Below, piece after piece: positions 51,662 through 59,957 of a stretch of 64,000 nt of DNA. Location: NCBI RefSeq assembly GCF_001441165.1, contig NZ_CP013126.1:2199551-2263550 (forward strand), given 5' to 3'. The stretch's first letter is position 1, and the number at the start of each line of letters is the position of its first letter. The DNA comes from Acidipropionibacterium acidipropionici (GTDB lineage Bacteria; Actinomycetota; Actinomycetes; Propionibacteriales; Propionibacteriaceae). A program made the translations under genes and the position numbers. The notes under the pieces were generated by a model. That model was not told where the DNA came from, searched no databases, and saw only the letters and a list, made by a program, of their open reading frames with translations.

Positions 51662-53079
51662 GACCACGCAGAGCCGCTGAGGAGCCCGGCGACGACCGCC
51701 AGGACCTGCCCGACGAGTCCGTCGCGCCGCCCCGCAGGGTGACCGGACCCGTGCAGGAGGAGCCCGCCGGGGAGGAGCACCGGATCCGCAGGTCCTGGCC
51801 GGGGCCGCTGCGCGCCACGATCTTCGGTGTGCTCGCGCTGGCCGTCGGCGCAGGGGCCTCCCTGATCCCGTCTCAGCAGGAGAGCGTCGAGGCGGCCCCC
51901 GAGGTGACGCCGGGGCAGACGCTGGTGTGCCAGCCCTCCTCGGCCGACGCCTCGATGGCGGTGGCCTCGACCAGCCCCAGCCTTCAGGTCGGCGGGCTGA
52001 CCGGCTCCCCCTCCGATGTGCGGATGCCGGCGTCGGTGTCGATCGGCACCCAGGCGAGGGTGATCCGATCGGTGAGCGGCCAGGGCCGTCCGGTGGCCAC
52101 CACTCTGTCCTCGGTCGGGTCGGGAGCGAGCGCCACCTCGGCGATGAGCCCCTGCACGACGGCGGCGACGGGGGGGACGCTGATCGTCACCGACCCCGGA
52201 TCCGCCGACATCGTCGTCACGAACCCGGACTCCGAGGAGGCCACGATCGACGTGAGCCTGTCGGGCGCCAAGGGGGCTGTCGATTCAGAGGGCTCCCGGG
52301 GGCTGACGGTGCCGGCGAGGTCCAGCAGGACCCTGCCGCTGTCGGTGTGGGCGCCGGGAAGCAGCCCGGTCTCGGCCACCGTCCGCGCCGAGTCGGGGCG
52401 GATCGTGGCCACCGCGCGGACCGGGGGCTCCGCGGGCCGGGAGGCCTATCCGATGTCCCAGGTCTCCCAGAGCCTGCTGCTGCCCGGGGTGCCCGCCGGG
52501 GCCACATCCTCAGAGCTGCTGCTGTCGAACCCGGGCACCTCGCGCACCACGGTGCGGGTCAAGGCCCTGGCTTCGGGCGGAGCCTTCACCCCCGAGGGGG
52601 CCGACGAGGTCCAGGTCGACCCGCAGACCACCATCGCCGTCGACATGGGCAAGGCCCTGTCCGGGGAGGCTGTGGCGCTGCAGGTCAGCGCGGACCGTCC
52701 GGTCGCGGCCCAGCTGATGAGCGCCAAGGGCTCCGACGACGCGATGGCCACCCCCGCCGGCGCGGGTACCAGCCTGCAGACCGCACTGCCGGCCGGCGGG
52801 ACGCTGGCGGTCTCCAACCCCTCCCAGCAGGCGGCGCAGATCAAGGGGACCTACACCACCACCTCGGGGAAGACGGTCGCGGTGAGCGGCTCGGTGGCGG
52901 CCGGAGCGACCTTCACCAAGGATCTCGGAGCGGATGCCGGCCATCTGCGGATCACCTCGACCCGGTCGGTGACGGCCGGGGTGTGGAGCACCCGCAACGG
53001 GCTGACGTCGGTGCCGCTGAGCCTGGTGGCGGGGGCGGTCAAGGATCCGAGACTCGGGATCGATCCGCAGCTGTCCTAG
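51658..53079 (+). CDS. DUF5719 exported protein
   Basis: A 473-residue protein. A hydrophilic N-terminus (about 1-50) precedes one membrane anchor (about 52-72, 'IFGVLALAVGAGASLI'), and the rest is an extracytoplasmic Ser/Thr/Gly/Ala-rich domain of repeated beta-sandwich-like segments ('DIVVTNPDSEEATIDVSL', 'SELLLSNPGTSRTTVRVKAL', 'LAVSNPSQQAAQIKGTY'). This matches DUF5719, encoded downstream of the large GT in actinobacteria. Function is unknown, perhaps a partner of the GT at the cell surface. The stop TAG overlaps the convergent metallopeptidase stop (CTAG). Confidence 0.8.
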   Translation: MRPRRAAEEPGDDRQDLPDESVAPPRRVTGPVQEEPAGEEHRIRRSWPGPLRATIFGVLALAVGAGASLIPSQQESVEAAPEVTPGQTLVCQPSSADASMAVASTSPSLQVGGLTGSPSDVRMPASVSIGTQARVIRSVSGQGRPVATTLSSVGSGASATSAMSPCTTAATGGTLIVTDPGSADIVVTNPDSEEATIDVSLSGAKGAVDSEGSRGLTVPARSSRTLPLSVWAPGSSPVSATVRAESGRIVATARTGGSAGREAYPMSQVSQSLLLPGVPAGATSSELLLSNPGTSRTTVRVKALASGGAFTPEGADEVQVDPQTTIAVDMGKALSGEAVALQVSADRPVAAQLMSAKGSDDAMATPAGAGTSLQTALPAGGTLAVSNPSQQAAQIKGTYTTTSGKTVAVSGSVAAGATFTKDLGADAGHLRITSTRSVTAGVWSTRNGLTSVPLSLVAGAVKDPRLGIDPQLS

Positions 53080-53492
53080 TCGGCGCTCCCGTCGATGACG
53101 TCGACGGGCAGCCCGGTGAGGGCGCTGAGCTGCTCGACGAGGGTGCGGTGGACCAGGATCATGAGCCCCGCCGAGGTCGCGGCCCGCAGTTCGAGGGGGC
53201 GGCGGAACAGCACGACCCGGGAGGGCCTGGGCCCCTCTCCGTCCTGGGCGGAGGCCAACGGCACCCGGCCCTCGATGAAGGACTGCTTCTCGGGGACGTC
53301 CTCGATCCCCACCACGACGCGGTCCAGTGCTCCCGGACAGCTCTGCGAGACCCGCTCGAGGGCCGCGCTGACGGCGTCCGCGAAGAACTCCGAGCGGGTC
53401 GGCGACGGCCTGGGCAGGACGCCGCCATGGTTCCTGGGCACCACGAGGGGGCCGCGCATTCCTCGGCCATGGCGATCGCGACGTGACGACAT
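53076..53492 (-). CDS. Metallopeptidase-family protein with degenerate active site
   Basis: A 138-residue member of the small zincin-like family (PF06262 type, Rv3259 relative). Conserved 'FFADAVSAALERV' and 'VVVGIEDVPE' are present, but where the family has an HExxH zinc site this protein reads 'ILVHRTLVEQLSAL', lacking the Glu and second His. Peptidase activity is therefore unlikely. ATG 53492 is supported by TACCGT ending 7 nt upstream. It is divergent from the DUF3499 gene, the usual actinobacterial pairing next to whiB2. Confidence 0.75.
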   Translation of the reverse strand: MSSRRDRHGRGMRGPLVVPRNHGGVLPRPSPTRSEFFADAVSAALERVSQSCPGALDRVVVGIEDVPEKQSFIEGRVPLASAQDGEGPRPSRVVLFRRPLELRAATSAGLMILVHRTLVEQLSALTGLPVDVIDGSAD

Positions 53493-53499
53493 GGGGCCC

Positions 53500-53505
53500 A
53501 CGGTA
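53500..53505 (-). promoter_or_regulatory. Leaderless -10 box for metallopeptidase-like gene
   Basis: On the minus strand TACCGT ends 7 nt before ATG 53492. Confidence 0.45.
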
Positions 53506-53529
53506 GTGGTACCCGTTCTGGACGCGGCG

Positions 53530-53535
53530 TAGGCT
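53530..53535 (+). promoter_or_regulatory. Leaderless -10 box for DUF3499 gene
   Basis: TAGGCT ends 7 nt before GTG 53543. Confidence 0.5.
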
Positions 53536-53542
53536 CCGGCGG

Positions 53543-53935
53543 GTGAGGGAGTGCTCTCGTCCTGGATGCTCGCGACCGGCTGTCGCGACACTGACCTACG
53601 TCTACTCTGAGTCCACCGCTGTGCTCGGTCCGCTGGGACCGGCCCGCGAGCCGAACTCCTACGATCTGTGCGAGGGCCATTCGGGTGCCCTGTCGGCCCC
53701 CCGGGGGTGGGAGGTCATCCGGCTCCCTGGCATCGACGAGGCGCCGCCGATCACCCCCGACGACGACCTCATGGCGCTGGCCAGGGCCGTTCGCGAGACC
53801 GGGATGCTCGACGGCGAGGCAGGCCCCGAACACGGCCCGCTCTCCCCGGCCCCCGACTCGGTGCGGGTGGTGGCCTCGCGGGGACACCTGAGCGTCATCG
53901 TCGATTCCTCCGACGCCGGTGGGCGGGTGCGCTGA
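53543..53935 (+). CDS. DUF3499 family protein
   Basis: A 130-residue protein with the DUF3499 signature: N-terminal 'RECSRPGCSRPAVATLTYVYSESTAVLGPL' and 'YDLCEGHS', whose three Cys and one His could bind zinc, followed by 'APRGWEVIRL'. The C-terminal half is acidic and poorly conserved. Function is unknown; Rv3258c is the mycobacterial counterpart, also beside whiB2. GTG 53543, leaderless. Confidence 0.85.
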   Translation: MRECSRPGCSRPAVATLTYVYSESTAVLGPLGPAREPNSYDLCEGHSGALSAPRGWEVIRLPGIDEAPPITPDDDLMALARAVRETGMLDGEAGPEHGPLSPAPDSVRVVASRGHLSVIVDSSDAGGRVR

Positions 53936-53954
53936 ACGGGGGGCGCGGTGGCAT

Positions 53955-53960
53955 TAGGGT
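53955..53960 (+). promoter_or_regulatory. Leaderless -10 box for Trm112-like gene
   Basis: TAGGGT ends 6 nt before ATG 53967. Confidence 0.5.
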
Positions 53961-53966
53961 GTGAAT

Positions 53967-54191
53967 ATGCCTGACCTTCCCGACACCCCCGAGGCACTCG
54001 ACCTCTCCCCGGCCTTCCTCGAGATCGCCGCCTGCCCCGAGTGCCATTCGAAGTTCGCCCTCGACTACGACCGCGGCGAACTGGTGTGCTCCTCCCCGTC
54101 CTGCGGGCTGGCCTTCCCCGTCTCCGAGGGGGTTCCGGATCTGCGGGTCGACTCGGCGCGGCGTCCCGCCCGGGATCAGGAGCAGCAGTGA
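53967..54191 (+). CDS. Trm112-family zinc-ribbon protein
   Basis: A 74-residue protein with a zinc ribbon ('AACPECHSKFALDYDRGELVCSSPSCGLAFPVSEGVPDL': CPxC and CxxxxxC pairs) typical of bacterial Trm112/YcaR proteins, small partners of methyltransferases. ATG 53967 is placed by the leaderless box; ATG 53961 is two codons longer. The stop overlaps the next gene's GTG (GTGA). In many actinobacteria a phosphomannomutase gene stands just before this one; here it is missing. Confidence 0.85.
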   Translation: MPDLPDTPEALDLSPAFLEIAACPECHSKFALDYDRGELVCSSPSCGLAFPVSEGVPDLRVDSARRPARDQEQQ

Positions 54192-55248
54192 GCCCCGCCT
54201 TCGACGATTCTCGGCTGGAGCAGGAGACACTGCCTCCGGCCGCCGAGCAGGCGCTGCGTCGGCTGGCCAGCACCGGCGCGCGGATCCGCACCGATGCCGG
54301 TGATCTGGAGGCCTGGTGCGGCGAGGCGGCCGCCCGGCTGGAGCGTCCCCGGGGGTCCTGGTGGTGGGGCCGGAGGCACGCCTGGTGAGGTCGGTGCTGG
54401 AGCCGCAGTGCCCGGTGCCGATGGTCGCCTGGCCCCTGGACAGGGTGCCAGCCTGGGTCGGCCCTCTCGATCTGGTGGTCGCCCTGGACTCTGGCGGCGT
54501 CGACGATCCCCACTCATGCCTGGATGCGGTCGCCGAGGCGCGACGCCGCGGGGCCGCGGTGCTGCTCGCCTCCGAGGTGGACTCGCCGGCCTGGCGGGCG
54601 GCGGGGGGACGCTCCTCGGTGCGCCTGCCGATGGTCAGCGGAGACCCGATGTCGGCCGCGGTGGCGGTGCTGGCCGTCCTGGGGAGGATCGGGATAGGAC
54701 CCGACGTCATCCCCGAGCAGGTGGCCAGGGCGGCCGACATGGTGGCCGAGGCCGCCTCCCCGCACCGGGACCTGGCGCTCAACCCGGCCAAGGACATGGC
54801 CTGCGCCCTGGCGGATGCCGACCCGCTGCTGTGGGGCGGCTCGGTCCTGGCGGCCCGGGCCTCCCGGCGCTTCGCGGAGGCGCTGCGCCGCGCCAGCGGC
54901 AGGTCGGCGCTGTCGGCGGATGCCGCGGCGCTGATGCCGGTGATCATGGCGACCGAGCCCCGCGACCCCTTCGCCGACCCGGATATCGACGGAGCGGCGC
55001 ACCGCCCCGTCCTGGTGGTGCTGGACGACGGCGCTCCCGACCCGCTCGGATCGCGCTCCAGGCTCGAGGAGGCCTGCCGTCGCCGGGACGTCGCGGTGCG
55101 CACGATCGGACTGCCGCTGGGCACCGAGGAGGAGGGGCCAGTCGGCAATTACGTCACCCTGCTCCTCCAGGGCCGCTTCGCGGCGGCCTACCTGGCGCTG
55201 GGTCTGGGGCGCCTTGAGGGCCAGGAGGGGAGCGCCGGTGAGTACTGA
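54188..55248 (+). pseudogene. SIS/phosphoglucose-isomerase-like protein (Rv3256c type), apparent 1-base frameshift
   Basis: The gene starts at GTG 54188 (overlapping the Trm112 stop) and reads 'SPAFDDSRLEQETLPPAAEQ...AARLERPRG' to residue 56, then hits a stop at 54388 in that frame. The family sequence continues in the -1 frame from the same point ('VLVVGPEARLVRSVLEP...') to TGA 55248. The shift falls in the run of five G at 54351-54355 (CCCCGGGGGTCC); six G would restore one frame of about 353 residues. The downstream ORF alone, with GTG 54316, has 310 residues but no ribosome site. Candidate causes are a true deletion, a sequencing error or -1 slippage. SIS-like proteins bind sugar phosphates. 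Confidence 0.65.
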
Positions 55249-56197
55249 GGGCGGCCGGAAGGCGATCATTGCGGCGGCCAGCGCCAATCTGGGTATCGCC
55301 GTCACCAAATTCGCGGCCTGGGCGCTGACCGGGGCCTCATCGATGCTGGCCGAGGCCATCCACTCGACCGCCGACACCGGCAACCAGCTCCTGCTGATGA
55401 TCGGCGGGCGGGCCGCCGTCCGCGAGGCTGACAAGGAGCATCCCTTCGGATACGGACGAGCCCGCTACCTCGCCGCCTTCATGGTGGCCATCGTGCTGTT
55501 CAGCCTGGGCGGCCTGTTCGCCCTCTACGAGAGCTACGAGAAGATCGTGGCGGTGCGCGCCGGGGAGCACGACGCCCTCATGGAGTCCTCCTGGTGGTGG
55601 GTCCCCCTGCTGGTGGTCGCCATCTCCCTGGTCGCCGAGTCGATGAGTCTGCGGACCGCCCTCAAGGAGACCCACAAGGCCCGGGCCCACCTGTCGGTGC
55701 TGCAGTTCATCAAGCAGGCGAAGGCCCCCGAGCTGCCCGTGGTGATGCTCGAGGACTCCGCCGCCGTCCTCGGTCTGGTCTTCGCCCTGCTGGGCATCGG
55801 GCTGACCCTGCTGACCGGCAATGAGATCTTCGACGCCGTCGGCAGCGGCTGTATCGGCGTGCTGCTGGTCGTCGTGGCGATCATCCTGGGACGGGAGATG
55901 CTCTCGCTGCTCGAGGGGGAGTCGGCCAGCCCCGAGAATCGCGCCGCCGTCGCAGAGGCGATCCGGGGAACGGCCGGGGTCGGCACGATCATCCACATGC
56001 GCACCATCCACGTGGCCCCCGAGACCATCCTGGTGGCCGCCAAGATCGGCCTCGATCCCGGTGACTCCGCGGCCGGAGTCGCCCGGATCATCGATGACGC
56101 CGAGGCGGCGGTGCGCTCGGCGGTGCCCATGGTGGGCCCGCTCTATCTGGAGCCCGACATCCTGAGGACGCCGGGCGCCGAGACGAAGGAGAACTGA
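55238..56197 (+). CDS. Cation diffusion facilitator family transporter
   Basis: A 319-residue efflux carrier for divalent cations (Zn/Co/Fe/Mn class). Helices begin near residue 10; '[13 protein letters not shown]' in TM2 and 'EDSAAVLGL' in TM5 supply the metal-binding His/Asp set, and 'HPFGYGR' is the cytosolic loop signature. The C-terminal domain from about 230 forms the ferredoxin-like dimer module. GTG 55238 has AGGAGGGGA upstream and overlaps the preceding frame by 11 bp. In mycobacteria manA occupies this place. Confidence 0.88.
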   Translation: MSTEGGRKAIIAAASANLGIAVTKFAAWALTGASSMLAEAIHSTADTGNQLLLMIGGRAAVREADKEHPFGYGRARYLAAFMVAIVLFSLGGLFALYESYEKIVAVRAGEHDALMESSWWWVPLLVVAISLVAESMSLRTALKETHKARAHLSVLQFIKQAKAPELPVVMLEDSAAVLGLVFALLGIGLTLLTGNEIFDAVGSGCIGVLLVVVAIILGREMLSLLEGESASPENRAAVAEAIRGTAGVGTIIHMRTIHVAPETILVAAKIGLDPGDSAAGVARIIDDAEAAVRSAVPMVGPLYLEPDILRTPGAETKEN

Positions 56198-56199
56198 CG

Positions 56200-56715
56200 A
56201 TGACGAGAGTTCTGGTGCTCAACGGCCCCAACCTGGGGCGTCTGGGCCGACGCCAGCCCGAGATCTACGGCAGCCTCACCCATGCCGGGCTTCGGGAGCA
56301 CCTGGTCGGGACCGGCGAGGGCCTCGGGCTGGAGGTCGAGGTGCGGCAGACCGATTCCGAGGCCGAGATGATCAACTGGCTCCACGAGGCGGCCGACGAG
56401 CAGCTTCCGGTGGTCATCAACCCCGCGGCGTGGAGTCACTACTCGATCGCGATCGCCGACGCCGTCGCCCAGCTGGAGGCCCCCGTCGTGGAGGTGCATC
56501 TGTCCAACATCGCGGCGCGCGAGGAGTTCCGCCACCACAGCGTCGTCTCGGCCTACGTCACCGGCACCATCGCCGGCCTCGGGGCGTCGGGCTACGACTA
56601 CGCCCTGGCGCACATCTCGGCCCTGACCGACTCGGAGGAGACCCGCACCGATCCCGCCCAGATCAACCCCGGGCTGACCCAGGGGATGATCACCGGGCGC
56701 CAGGAGACTGTTTGA
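56200..56715 (+). CDS. aroQ: Type II 3-dehydroquinate dehydratase (divergent AroQ)
   Basis: A 171-residue shikimate-pathway enzyme. '[21 protein letters not shown]' carries the catalytic Tyr, '[19 protein letters not shown]' the Asn and the His-containing loop, and '[18 protein letters not shown]' the catalytic His and second Arg. Some positions differ from the commonest pattern (INPGAYTHTS becomes [10 protein letters not shown]), so it may be a paralogue with altered kinetics. It starts 2 bp after the cation transporter stop. No other aro gene is near. A NCGA-loop hairpin follows. Confidence 0.85.
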   Translation: MTRVLVLNGPNLGRLGRRQPEIYGSLTHAGLREHLVGTGEGLGLEVEVRQTDSEAEMINWLHEAADEQLPVVINPAAWSHYSIAIADAVAQLEAPVVEVHLSNIAAREEFRHHSVVSAYVTGTIAGLGASGYDYALAHISALTDSEETRTDPAQINPGLTQGMITGRQETV

Positions 56716-56719
56716 TCAA

Positions 56720-56739
56720 CGGAGGGGACGACCCCTCCG
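56720..56739 (+). terminator. NCGA-loop 3' hairpin after aroQ
   Basis: CGGAGGGG/CCCCTCCG, an 8-bp stem around ACGA, 4 nt after the stop, followed by GCGCTCGCCAGGGCTCGCTG. Member of the repeat family. Confidence 0.7.
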
Positions 56740-56869
56740 CGCTCGCCAGGGCTCGCTGCCTCCCCGCGCGGGTACAGCGGGTGCTGGAAGGGCCACGCGC
56801 CGTTCCTCGTGCACAGGATTCATGTAGGGGGCCCACAAAGATGTGACGGAATGTCTGGCCCCGCCCGCC

Positions 56870-57118
56870 TCACTTGCCGGGGTTGAGGGACTCCCAGATC
56901 TCCTTGCACTCGGGGCACACCGGGAAGCGGTCGGGGTTGCGGGTGGGCACCCAGACCTTTCCGCACAGCGCGACGACGGGGGTGCCGTTGACGATCGCGT
57001 CGGTGAGCTTCGCCTTGGGCACATAGTGCGAGAAGCGCTCGGCGTCGCCGTCCTGGAAGGACGGTTGGGTGCGCTCCTCGACGACAGTCTCGGATCCTGG
57101 TGCGGCCTGGGTGCTCAT
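56870..57118 (-). CDS. DUF3039 family protein
   Basis: An 82-residue small protein typical of actinobacteria. The conserved core is 'DAERFSHYVPKAKLTDAIVNGTPVVALCGKVWVPTRNPDRFPVCPECKEIWE', with one Cys in LCGKVW and a CPxC pair that could bind zinc. Function is unknown. ATG 57118 has TAGAAT ending 7 nt upstream and is divergent from the RDD gene. Confidence 0.85.
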   Translation of the reverse strand: MSTQAAPGSETVVEERTQPSFQDGDAERFSHYVPKAKLTDAIVNGTPVVALCGKVWVPTRNPDRFPVCPECKEIWESLNPGK

Positions 57119-57125
57119 AGTCGCG

Positions 57126-57131
57126 ATTCTA
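57126..57131 (-). promoter_or_regulatory. Leaderless -10 box for DUF3039 gene
   Basis: On the minus strand TAGAAT ends 7 nt before ATG 57118. Confidence 0.55.
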
Positions 57132-57233
57132 GGCGGACCGGGCGCCTCCGGTCCTCGCTCTCGGCTCAGCGCGAAGCGATATGCCGATCCGCGCTGTTGA
57201 CGGCGTCGGCTGGGGTCCGCCGGGTCGGCGTGG

Positions 57234-57239
57234 GATAGT
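57234..57239 (+). promoter_or_regulatory. Leaderless -10 box for RDD gene
   Basis: GATAGT ends 6 nt before GTG 57246. Confidence 0.4.
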
Positions 57240-57245
57240 TGACCG

Positions 57246-58133
57246 GTGAGCAGTCAAGAGCCGAGCCGATGGGACTCCCGATCCGAGAACCCGGGCCACG
57301 CCGAGCAACTGCCCCCGATGGGCTGGTACCCCGATCCCGGCGGCAGTGAGAAGGAGCGCTACTGGGACGGGTCCCGATGGACCCGGAATCTGCGCGCCCC
57401 CCGCGAGGTCGCCGCCCCGGCCGCCCGCCACGACCGGCAGTCCGGTCGGCCCGAGACCCTCGACCCGCTGCGGACCCAGGGCACCCACAAGGTGGTCCGG
57501 CGCCGATCCGCCGACGACCCCCAGCCCACCGCCCCCGCTCCCAGACGCCAGGAGCCCTACCCGGGCGGGCAGTATCCGTCCGAGCGTTCCCGGGAGGCCC
57601 TCACCTCCGACGGCGTGCCGTTGGCCGGCTGGTGGTGGAGGGTGCTCGCCACCATCATCGACATGGCCCTGGTGTGGGTCGTCGTGGCGATCGTCATGCA
57701 CGGCCAGTTCAGCACCTTCATGACGCGCTACATGAACCTGGCGACCCAGAACCTGGGCTCCTACAACGCGATCATCCAGGCCGTCTCCGGCGACCAGCAG
57801 TTGCTCGCGGCCTCCATGGCCATCACCAGGGGCACCATCATCGGTCAGATCGTCTACCAGTTCGCAATGCTGGCGATCTGCTCGGCATCGGTGGGCCAGC
57901 TGGTGTGCCGGCTCCGCGTGGTCGAGGTGGACCACGGCCAGGAGCACCGGCGTCTGCGCTGGTGGCGGGCCCTGCTGCGCGCCGCGGTATGGGGGGCGGT
58001 GGAGTTCGTCAGCCAGACCACCCTGGGACTCCTCGAGCTCTTCAGCTACCTCATGCCGCTGTGGCAGCGGCGCCGCCAGACCATCCACGACCTCGTCGGC
58101 GGCACCCAGGTGATCCGCCTCCCCAGAGACTGA
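57246..58133 (+). CDS. RDD-family membrane protein with DUF2510 domain
   Basis: A 295-residue protein. The N-terminus holds a DUF2510 motif ('PPMGWYPDPGGSEKERYWDGSRWTRNLR'), common in actinobacterial membrane proteins, then a Pro/Arg-rich linker (about 50-120), then an RDD domain of about three or four helices ('GWWWRVLATIIDMALVWVVVAIVM', 'QIVYQFAMLAICSASVGQLVCRLRVVEVD', 'RQTIHDLVGGTQVI'). Function is unknown; RDD proteins are variously linked to ion exchange. It ends 36 bp before malQ. Confidence 0.82.
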   Translation: MSSQEPSRWDSRSENPGHAEQLPPMGWYPDPGGSEKERYWDGSRWTRNLRAPREVAAPAARHDRQSGRPETLDPLRTQGTHKVVRRRSADDPQPTAPAPRRQEPYPGGQYPSERSREALTSDGVPLAGWWWRVLATIIDMALVWVVVAIVMHGQFSTFMTRYMNLATQNLGSYNAIIQAVSGDQQLLAASMAITRGTIIGQIVYQFAMLAICSASVGQLVCRLRVVEVDHGQEHRRLRWWRALLRAAVWGAVEFVSQTTLGLLELFSYLMPLWQRRRQTIHDLVGGTQVIRLPRD

Positions 58134-58169
58134 TCCCACCCACACCTGAACATGGAAGGCTGCTCCGCA

Positions 58170-59957
58170 ATGCCGCTGACTGACCCCGCCCTCGTCGCCC
58201 TGGCCGAACACTTCGGCGTGGCCCGCAGCTTCACCGACTGGAAGGGCCGACAGACCTTCGTCGACGACGAGACCATCAGGGCGGTGCTCGGCGGGCTCGG
58301 GATCGACGCCGGCACCCCGGAGAAGGCCGAGGAGGCGCTGGTGGCCGTCGAGGAGCGGCCGTGGCGCCGCACCCTGCCGCCATGCACGGTGCTCCGGCAG
58401 GGCCAGGAGGGCCGGATCGACGTCCACCTGCCGGCGGGCCAGCAGGTGGAGGTCTCCATCGAACTGGAGGACGGCAGGTCCCGGTCCTGCTGGCAGGTCG
58501 ACAACTGGAATCCCGATCGCCAGATCGACGGAAGGCAGGTCGGCGAGGCCACCTTCGGCATCCCCTCCGATCTGCCGCTGGGCTACCACACGGTGGTCGC
58601 CGGCACCGTCGACCGTCGCAGCACCGCCAGCCTCATCGTGACCCCGAGCTGGGTCGGGCTGCCGGCCGCGATGGAATCTCGAAGGGTCTGGGGCTACGCC
58701 ACGCAGATCTACTCGGTGCGGTCGCACAATTCGTGGGGGATGGGGGATCTCACCGATCTGGCCGACCTGTGCACCTGGTCGGCCACCCAGGGCGCCGACT
58801 ACCTGCTCATCAATCCGCTGCACGCCGCCGAGGTCGTCCCTCCGATGGAGCCCTCGCCATACCTGCCGTCGAGCCGGCTCTTCCTCAATCCCGTCTACGT
58901 GCGTCCGGAGCTGATCCCCGAGTACCAGGACCTCGACGACGCCGCCCGCGATCACGCCCGTGCGCTTCGGGTGGAGGCCGTCGGCAATGACACCGCCGCG
59001 GAGCGGATCGATCGGGACCGCACCTGGACGCGCAAGAGGCCGGTGCTGGAGGAGATCCACCGGACGGGGCTGGGGCCGGCCCGCAGGATGGCGTTCCGGG
59101 CGTTCCGGCGGTTGCGCGGCTCCCGGCTGTCCGACTTCGCGGCCTGGTGCGCGATCTCGGAGGTGCACGGATCCAACTGGAAGCTGTGGCCCGAGCCGCT
59201 CCAGCATCCGGGGAGCCGGGAGGTCGCCGCCTTCGTCGCCTCGCACGCGAGCCGGGTGGATTTCTACGAGTGGCTGCAGTGGATCGCCGAGCAGCAGCTG
59301 TCGGCGGCCGACCGGGCCGGGCGGGACTCCGGCATGGCGCTGGGCCTCATCTGCGATCTGGCGGTCGGGGTCAGCGGCTGCGGCGCCGACACCTGGATGC
59401 TGCCCAACCTCTTCGCCGAGGGGGTGAGCGTCGGCTCGCCGCCCGACCAGTTCAACCAGGCCGGTCAGGACTGGGGACAGCCCCCGATGCGCCCCGACGT
59501 GCTGGCCGAGATGGCCTACCGGCCCTTCCGGGAGATGGTCGCCGGGGCGCTGAGGCACGCCGGCGGGCTGCGGATGGACCACATCATGGGGCTCTTCCGG
59601 CTCTGGTGGGTCCCCCTGGGGCTGGGACCCCGCAAGGGCGCCTATGTCCGCTACGACCATGAGGCGATGGTCGGGATCCTCGCACTGGAGGCCTACCGCG
59701 CCGGAGCCCTGGTGATCGGCGAGGATCTCGGGACGGTCGAGCCGTGGGTGCGCGACTACCTGCGCGACCGCGGCCTTTTCGGCACATCGGTGATGTGGTT
59801 CGAGCTGGACGGCGCCGGCCGACCGCTGGCGCCGGAGCAGTGGCGGGAGTACGCCCTGTCCTCGGTGACCACCCACGATCTGCCGCCCACCATCGGCTAT
59901 CTGGCCGGCGACCACGTCGAGCTGCGTCACCGGCTGGGGCTGCTCACTGAGCCTTGA
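58170..59957 (+). pseudogene. malQ: 4-alpha-glucanotransferase, 5' part, interrupted by IS element
   Basis: 595 residues of amylomaltase (GH77), which transfers glucan segments between maltodextrins in maltose and glycogen metabolism. The catalytic residues are all on this side: nucleophile Asp in 'LICDLAVGV', acid/base Glu in 'VIGEDLGTVEP' and the 'TTHDLPPTIGY' histidine-aspartate. The native frame runs to GAG 59949-59951; the last residue and stop (CCT TGA) come from the IS left end. Without the IS, codon 59949 joins in frame to 61589 (LLTE-SVDSERAQ). About 112 C-terminal residues are displaced. Partial activity is possible but folding is doubtful. ATG 58170 has GGAAGG upstream; 58152 is an alternative. 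Confidence 0.88.
59947..59951. repeat. Left 5-bp target-site duplication of the IS element
   Basis: CTGAG, identical to 61584-61588 on the other side of the insertion. Confidence 0.75.
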
